Origin: Hanstruepera neustonica
GTDB taxonomy: Bacteria > Bacteroidota > Bacteroidia > Flavobacteriales > Flavobacteriaceae
Direction of reading: 5' to 3'
Length of the DNA stretch: 64,000 nt
NCBI RefSeq assembly: GCF_002895005.1
Contig: NZ_POWF01000001.1
Coordinates: 598,344 to 662,343 of the forward strand
Positions 60,790-64,000 of this stretch are shown piece after piece. The number at the start of each line of letters is the position of its first letter. Position 1 is the first letter of the stretch. The notes under the pieces were generated by a model, which saw nothing but the letters and a program-made list of their open reading frames with translations, had not been told where the DNA came from and ran no database searches. Both the position numbers and the translations under genes were made by a program.

Positions 60790-60863
60790 GGTCTGGTAGT
60801 TCAGTTGGTTAGAATGTCGCCCTGTCACGGCGAAGGTCGCGGGTTCGAGTCCCGTCCAGACCG
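60790..60863 (+). tRNA. tRNA-Asp (anticodon GTC)
   Basis: Full cloverleaf: acceptor GGTCTGG / CCAGACC with discriminator G, D arm with AGTTGGTTA, anticodon stem TCGCC / GGCGA enclosing CTGTCAC (anticodon GTC), T arm GCGGG-TTCGAGT-CCCGT. CCA is not encoded; the base run continues as CAAAA. 74 bases. Confidence 0.97.
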
Positions 60864-60873
60864 CAAAATTGCT

Positions 60874-60900
60874 TAAGCTCCTAAACTTGGAGCTTTTTTT
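60874..60900 (+). terminator. Intrinsic terminator after tRNA-Asp
   Basis: Stem AAGCTCC / GGAGCTT, loop TAAACTT, T-run. Confidence 0.93.
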
Positions 60901-61387
60901 AGCAATAAAATTTAGTTGTGTTGTTTCTGACAATTTTGTCAGAATGTAGTGAGATTCCTTATTTAATTAGGGGCTTACCGATGGAAAGCTTTCCTTTTTT
61001 CTTCTTGAAAATAGGGATGCTTTTTTGTTTTGGAGCTGATTTCAAGAACAATTAAAATGTAAGAAAAATCCGTTATATGTGTATTTTATCGACATAAAAA
61101 GTATTTCATCGATTATTTAATACAATCACATTACCTAAATCTATATTTACAGACCTTCAAATAAGTCCCTAAATCGAATTATTCAGCTTATTTTAGGTAA
61201 ATTAATCCATTTTAGACATAATTTTGTCTGTTTCCCTCATGTTATAAATATTGATTTAAAGCCTTTTGGCATTTAAATATTTAAGGTTAATAATCCATTC
61301 TTCCCTCGACAGCGATTTTTAATTTAAAAATCAATTTAATAGTAAAAAATTAATAGCAAACTGTTGTTTAACCCTAAATCAACTAAC
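60901..61387. other. Intergenic stretch without a gene
   Basis: About 490 AT-rich bases between the tRNA terminator and the small secreted-peptide gene. It holds a perfect palindrome TTCTGACAATTTTGTCAGAA at 60927-60946, a smaller AGACA/TGTCT hairpin near 61214-61229, and a -7-like TAATTTTG at 61219-61226 which could start the transcript of the following gene. I see no open reading frame with signs of coding. Confidence 0.7.
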
Positions 61388-61573
61388 ATGAAAACCTTAA
61401 AAATTACTTTGATGGCAGCCATTTTTTGTACAACCCTTACTGGATTAAGTATTAAAAGTGACGTGCCTACCACTGAACCTAAACAAGAAAAAGTAACATC
61501 ACAAGAAGATTTTTCTTATGCCTTTGCAGTTAAAAGGCATGTTAAGAGAGGAGAGGTTCCTTCAAACGGATAA
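61388..61573 (+). CDS. Small secreted peptide (61 residues)
   Basis: Protein of 61 residues from the ATG at 61388 (MKTLKITLMAAIF; an upstream in-frame start adds nothing). Residues 1-20 form a signal peptide-like segment (LMAAIFCTTLTGL). The mature part is short and charged: acidic middle (SDVPTTEPKQEKV), then SYAFAVKRHVKRGEVPSNG with clustered basic residues. No family recognised. It stands 130 bases before a TPR sensor kinase gene, so co-regulation or signalling is possible but unproven. Confidence 0.55.
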   Translation: MKTLKITLMAAIFCTTLTGLSIKSDVPTTEPKQEKVTSQEDFSYAFAVKRHVKRGEVPSNG

Positions 61574-61702
61574 TTTCTTGCCATATTATATGATTCTCAT
61601 GAGCCTCTACTTGTTGTAGGGGTTCATTTGTTGTATATAATTTTATAGGCATTATCATTATTGCACTAAAATTTGATACATTTGAGAACATAGCTAACGA
61701 TT

Positions 61703-63736
61703 ATGTTCCCAAAAAAACTATTTTTTTTATTTTTTTTCCTCTCTTTTTGGACTCTTGACGCACAAGAGTCCAAAACAATTTCTGTTCTAGATAGCCTTTT
61801 TTATTATCGGTCTTTAGCTGAAGATCAATCGCAAGATTTGGATTATCGTATCAAAAGTGTTAAGCGAGCTATTCACTTTGCCAATATATCCAAACGAGAT
61901 ACGTCAATATTGAAAACCAAACGTTTATTGGCAACCCTCTACTTAAATAAGATTAGTAGAAATGAGATGGGTGTTGATTCTTTATATACCTTAAATCATC
62001 AAAACCTCAAATTAGCAAAAAAACTAAAAGATACAGTTGCTCTTGGGTATATAAGTAATGTTTTAGCATATTGCTCGAGGAAAAAGTTTTATGCAGACAG
62101 CGCTTATTTTTATTACTATAATACATCAAAGTATTTTGAATCTCAAAATATGCTGGATCAGCAAGCTGACGCCATTTATTATATGGCCGATATCCAATTT
62201 GAAGAGCGCGATTATGTGGGCTGTGAGAATACAGCAGCAAGAGCCATTAAGCTCTATGAAGAAATGCCTCAAACCGAAACTACACTTGATAATCTTTGGG
62301 GTTTATATAACCTAATTGCTATTTCGGCTGACGAACTAAAACTATTTGATCAAGCGATTGAATATCATTATAAGGCATTGTCTTTTAGTGATAAAATGGA
62401 AGATAACTATCTCTATACTTTATATTCCAATAGTAATATTGCCCTTATTTACAAAGAATTAAAACAGTATGATAAAGCTTTAAAAATCTATCAAGATTTG
62501 TTTGAAAATAAGTCTCTTTTGATGGAGGAACCCAATAATTATGCCCTGATTCTGGGTGACTATGCGCATTTAAAACATTTAATGGGGAACTATCCGGATT
62601 CTGAAATAAAAAGTATGCTTCATGAGGCCTATAAAATTAGCGATAGTATTAACAGCAAATCCGGAATAATGTCAGTTGCTTTAAATGCTTCTGAATACTA
62701 TTTAGACAAAAATGAACTAGACTCTGCTAAATATTTTTCCGCGATAGCTTATAATCTAGGTAAAAAGTCTTCTACGCATGATGTCGTGTTAAATGCATTA
62801 AAACTAAAATCAAAAATTGATACCACTGATACCTCTTATTTGAATGAATATGTCAAATTAAGTGATAGTTTGGTCAACAAGGAACGCGCCATTAGAAATA
62901 AGTTCGCGCGAATTGAATTGGAAACAGATCAATTGGAGTTAAAAAATCAGCAAATAACACGCGAACGTATGTGGCTGTTGATTTTATCCGCTGGGTTATT
63001 GATAACATTAGTGTTGTTATATATCATTATTTCTCAACGTGCCAAAAACAAGGAGTTGAAGTTGGTTCAGCAACAACAGGAAGCCAATGAAGAGATTTAT
63101 AACCTCATGCTGTCACAACAAGACAAGATTGATGAAGCCCGATCCATTGAAAAGAAACGCATATCTGAAGAATTACATGATGGCATTTTAGGACGATTAT
63201 TCGGAACACGATTGAGTCTGGATAGTTTAAATTTAAGCACCAGTGAAGAAGCTATAAAAAGCAGAGAAGGCTACATCGTTGAGTTAAAAAACATTGAACA
63301 GGAAATTAGAAAGGTGTCCCATGAATTAAATACAGAATTTGTTTCAGGTTCTGGGTATGAAGATATTATTGCCACATTAATTGAAACCCAGTCGGATGCC
63401 TATGGTTTCAAGAGCGATATCAGTATTGAAGGGGATATTGTTTGGGAAGATGTACCGAATAAAACAAAAATTCACATCTACAGAATTATTCAGGAGTCGT
63501 TGCAAAATATTTATAAACATGCCCATGCTACCCATGTAGAGATTAGTTTTAAACTAAAAAATAATGTAATTTGCTTGTTCATTACAGATAATGGTTCCGG
63601 CTTTGATGTCAATAAAGCCAAAAAAGGTATTGGTATTAAAAACATGAATTCCAGAGTAAAGGAAATTCAAGGAGACTTGGAAATTACTTCAGAAAAAGAT
63701 GTAGGAACCAGCATTTTAATTAAAATCCCAATCTAA
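61703..63736 (+). CDS. TPR sensor histidine kinase (HisKA_3 type)
   Basis: Sensor kinase of 677 residues. Signal peptide 1-20 (cut after LDA), a periplasmic sensor region with tetratricopeptide repeats from about residue 30 to 400 (e.g. LFDQAIEYHYKALSFSDKM, LKQYDKALKIYQDLFENKS), one transmembrane helix at about 422-442, coiled coil, then the NarL-partner-type HisKA_3 domain with His492 in KRISEELHDGILGRL and an ATPase domain (RIIQESLQNIYKHAHATHVEI, ITDNGSGFD). Such TPR kinases are frequent in Bacteroidota. A response regulator follows 21 bases after. A -7-like TACATTTG is at 61677-61684. Confidence 0.93.
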   Translation: MFPKKLFFLFFFLSFWTLDAQESKTISVLDSLFYYRSLAEDQSQDLDYRIKSVKRAIHFANISKRDTSILKTKRLLATLYLNKISRNEMGVDSLYTLNHQNLKLAKKLKDTVALGYISNVLAYCSRKKFYADSAYFYYYNTSKYFESQNMLDQQADAIYYMADIQFEERDYVGCENTAARAIKLYEEMPQTETTLDNLWGLYNLIAISADELKLFDQAIEYHYKALSFSDKMEDNYLYTLYSNSNIALIYKELKQYDKALKIYQDLFENKSLLMEEPNNYALILGDYAHLKHLMGNYPDSEIKSMLHEAYKISDSINSKSGIMSVALNASEYYLDKNELDSAKYFSAIAYNLGKKSSTHDVVLNALKLKSKIDTTDTSYLNEYVKLSDSLVNKERAIRNKFARIELETDQLELKNQQITRERMWLLILSAGLLITLVLLYIIISQRAKNKELKLVQQQQEANEEIYNLMLSQQDKIDEARSIEKKRISEELHDGILGRLFGTRLSLDSLNLSTSEEAIKSREGYIVELKNIEQEIRKVSHELNTEFVSGSGYEDIIATLIETQSDAYGFKSDISIEGDIVWEDVPNKTKIHIYRIIQESLQNIYKHAHATHVEISFKLKNNVICLFITDNGSGFDVNKAKKGIGIKNMNSRVKEIQGDLEITSEKDVGTSILIKIPI

Positions 63737-63757
63737 CCGAATAAAAAGTAACACCGC

Positions 63758-64000
63758 ATGGAAGAAACGATTCGTATACTCATGACTGATGATCACCCAA
63801 TTATTATTGAAGGGTATCAAAACACACTGTTGGCAACTAAAAAAGACAATCAAAAGTTATTGATTGATATCGCTAATAATTGTGATGAATCGGTGAAGTT
63901 TATGCAACGTGCTGTTGATTCGAACAAGCCTTATGATGTATTGTTTATGGATATTAGTTTGCCACCATCGGCTGATGGGAAATTTAATTCAGGCGAAGAT
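63758..64000 (+). CDS. Response regulator receiver domain (3' partial)
   Basis: The window ends inside this gene after 81 codons. Acidic pair in LMTDDHPIIIEGYQ and phospho-acceptor Asp in DVLFMDISLPP mark a NarL/FixJ-type receiver, the expected partner of the HisKA_3 kinase just upstream. The receiver has an insertion of polar residues after ISLPPSADGKFNSGED. The DNA-binding half is outside the window. Confidence 0.9.
   Translation, partial: MEETIRILMTDDHPIIIEGYQNTLLATKKDNQKLLIDIANNCDESVKFMQRAVDSNKPYDVLFMDISLPPSADGKFNSGED

Noticed and set aside
60790-60863. tRNA-Asp as an integration (att) site
   Set aside because: No second copy of the tRNA 3' end, integrase or foreign-looking gene is seen within the window.
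1-64000. CRISPR arrays, transposases, phage or restriction genes
   Set aside because: None found; the only short tandem array is the heptamer near ftsX, which has no spacers.

Overview
The window is AT-rich chromosomal DNA from a member of the Bacteroidota, most likely family Flavobacteriaceae. Evidence: three proteins end in type IX secretion (T9SS type A) sorting domains; lipoproteins carry acidic residues just after the lipobox cysteine; starts mostly lack Shine-Dalgarno sequences; promoters fit the Bacteroidota form TTTG-N19-TAnnTTTG (clearest at the Asp tRNA); ribosomal protein S16 has a long Ala/Glu tail; DnaE carries an N-terminal proofreading exonuclease; and there are many lineage-typical DUF families (DUF4301, DUF3127, DUF3098, DUF4271, DUF4296, DUF6252). 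I see no phage, transposase, CRISPR array or plasmid gene. The region reads as core chromosome, densely packed, with short intergenic gaps and many clear intrinsic terminators.

Layout. 1-5.4 kb: a PnuC-type vitamin transporter (cut by the window edge), a NadR-like kinase, a DUF4301 protein and ArfB, then a TPP riboswitch and a TonB-dependent receptor, presumably for thiamine uptake. 5.4-12.6 kb: small lipoproteins, GreA, a HIT protein, an orphan sensor kinase with a zinc-ribbon membrane protein, a flavin reductase-like protein, DUF3127, Aat, Tag and a thioredoxin-like protein. 12.6-16.7 kb: a minus-strand envelope/division group (ftsX, two small membrane proteins, uppP, truB, a TonB-like protein). 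16.8-22 kb: leuS (with a repeat-derived in-frame insert), a secreted protein, a YugP-type zinc protease and a Bax inhibitor-like protein. 22-28.8 kb: saccharopine dehydrogenase with an Lrp regulator, DUF423, PEP carboxykinase, an LRR T9SS cargo, HemD and DUF4271. 28.9-35 kb: a dolichol-phosphate-mannose-type glycosyltransferase, dihydroorotase, DUF4296, an epimerase, tyrS and a LuxE-like protein. 35-45 kb: two more T9SS proteins, a PhoB/PhoR-like pair, a MurG-like glycosyltransferase, trmB, a LysE-type exporter, an alkyltransferase-like protein and a 911-residue LRR T9SS protein. 45-49 kb: an iron-sulfur and redox group (Mrp-like ATPase, NifU-like scaffold, ferredoxin reductase, ferredoxin), then a metallophosphoesterase. 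48.8-54.8 kb: glutaryl-CoA dehydrogenase, an amino-acid permease, a tRNA methyltransferase, rimM and rpsP, a DUF6252 lipoprotein and a DUF2383 protein. 54.9-64 kb: dnaE, trxA, a DUF58 protein, tRNA-Asp, a 61-residue secreted peptide, and a TPR sensor kinase followed by a NarL-type response regulator cut by the window end.

Functional links: saccharopine dehydrogenase/Lrp and glutaryl-CoA dehydrogenase suggest lysine catabolism. Mrp, NifU, ferredoxin reductase and ferredoxin form an Fe-S/electron-transfer unit. I did not find a convincing undescribed multi-gene system. The most unusual signals are repeat elements: one has become coding sequence inside leuS, a relative sits just after leuS, a heptamer array overlaps the ftsX stop codon, and an intrinsic terminator separates rpsP from rimM.
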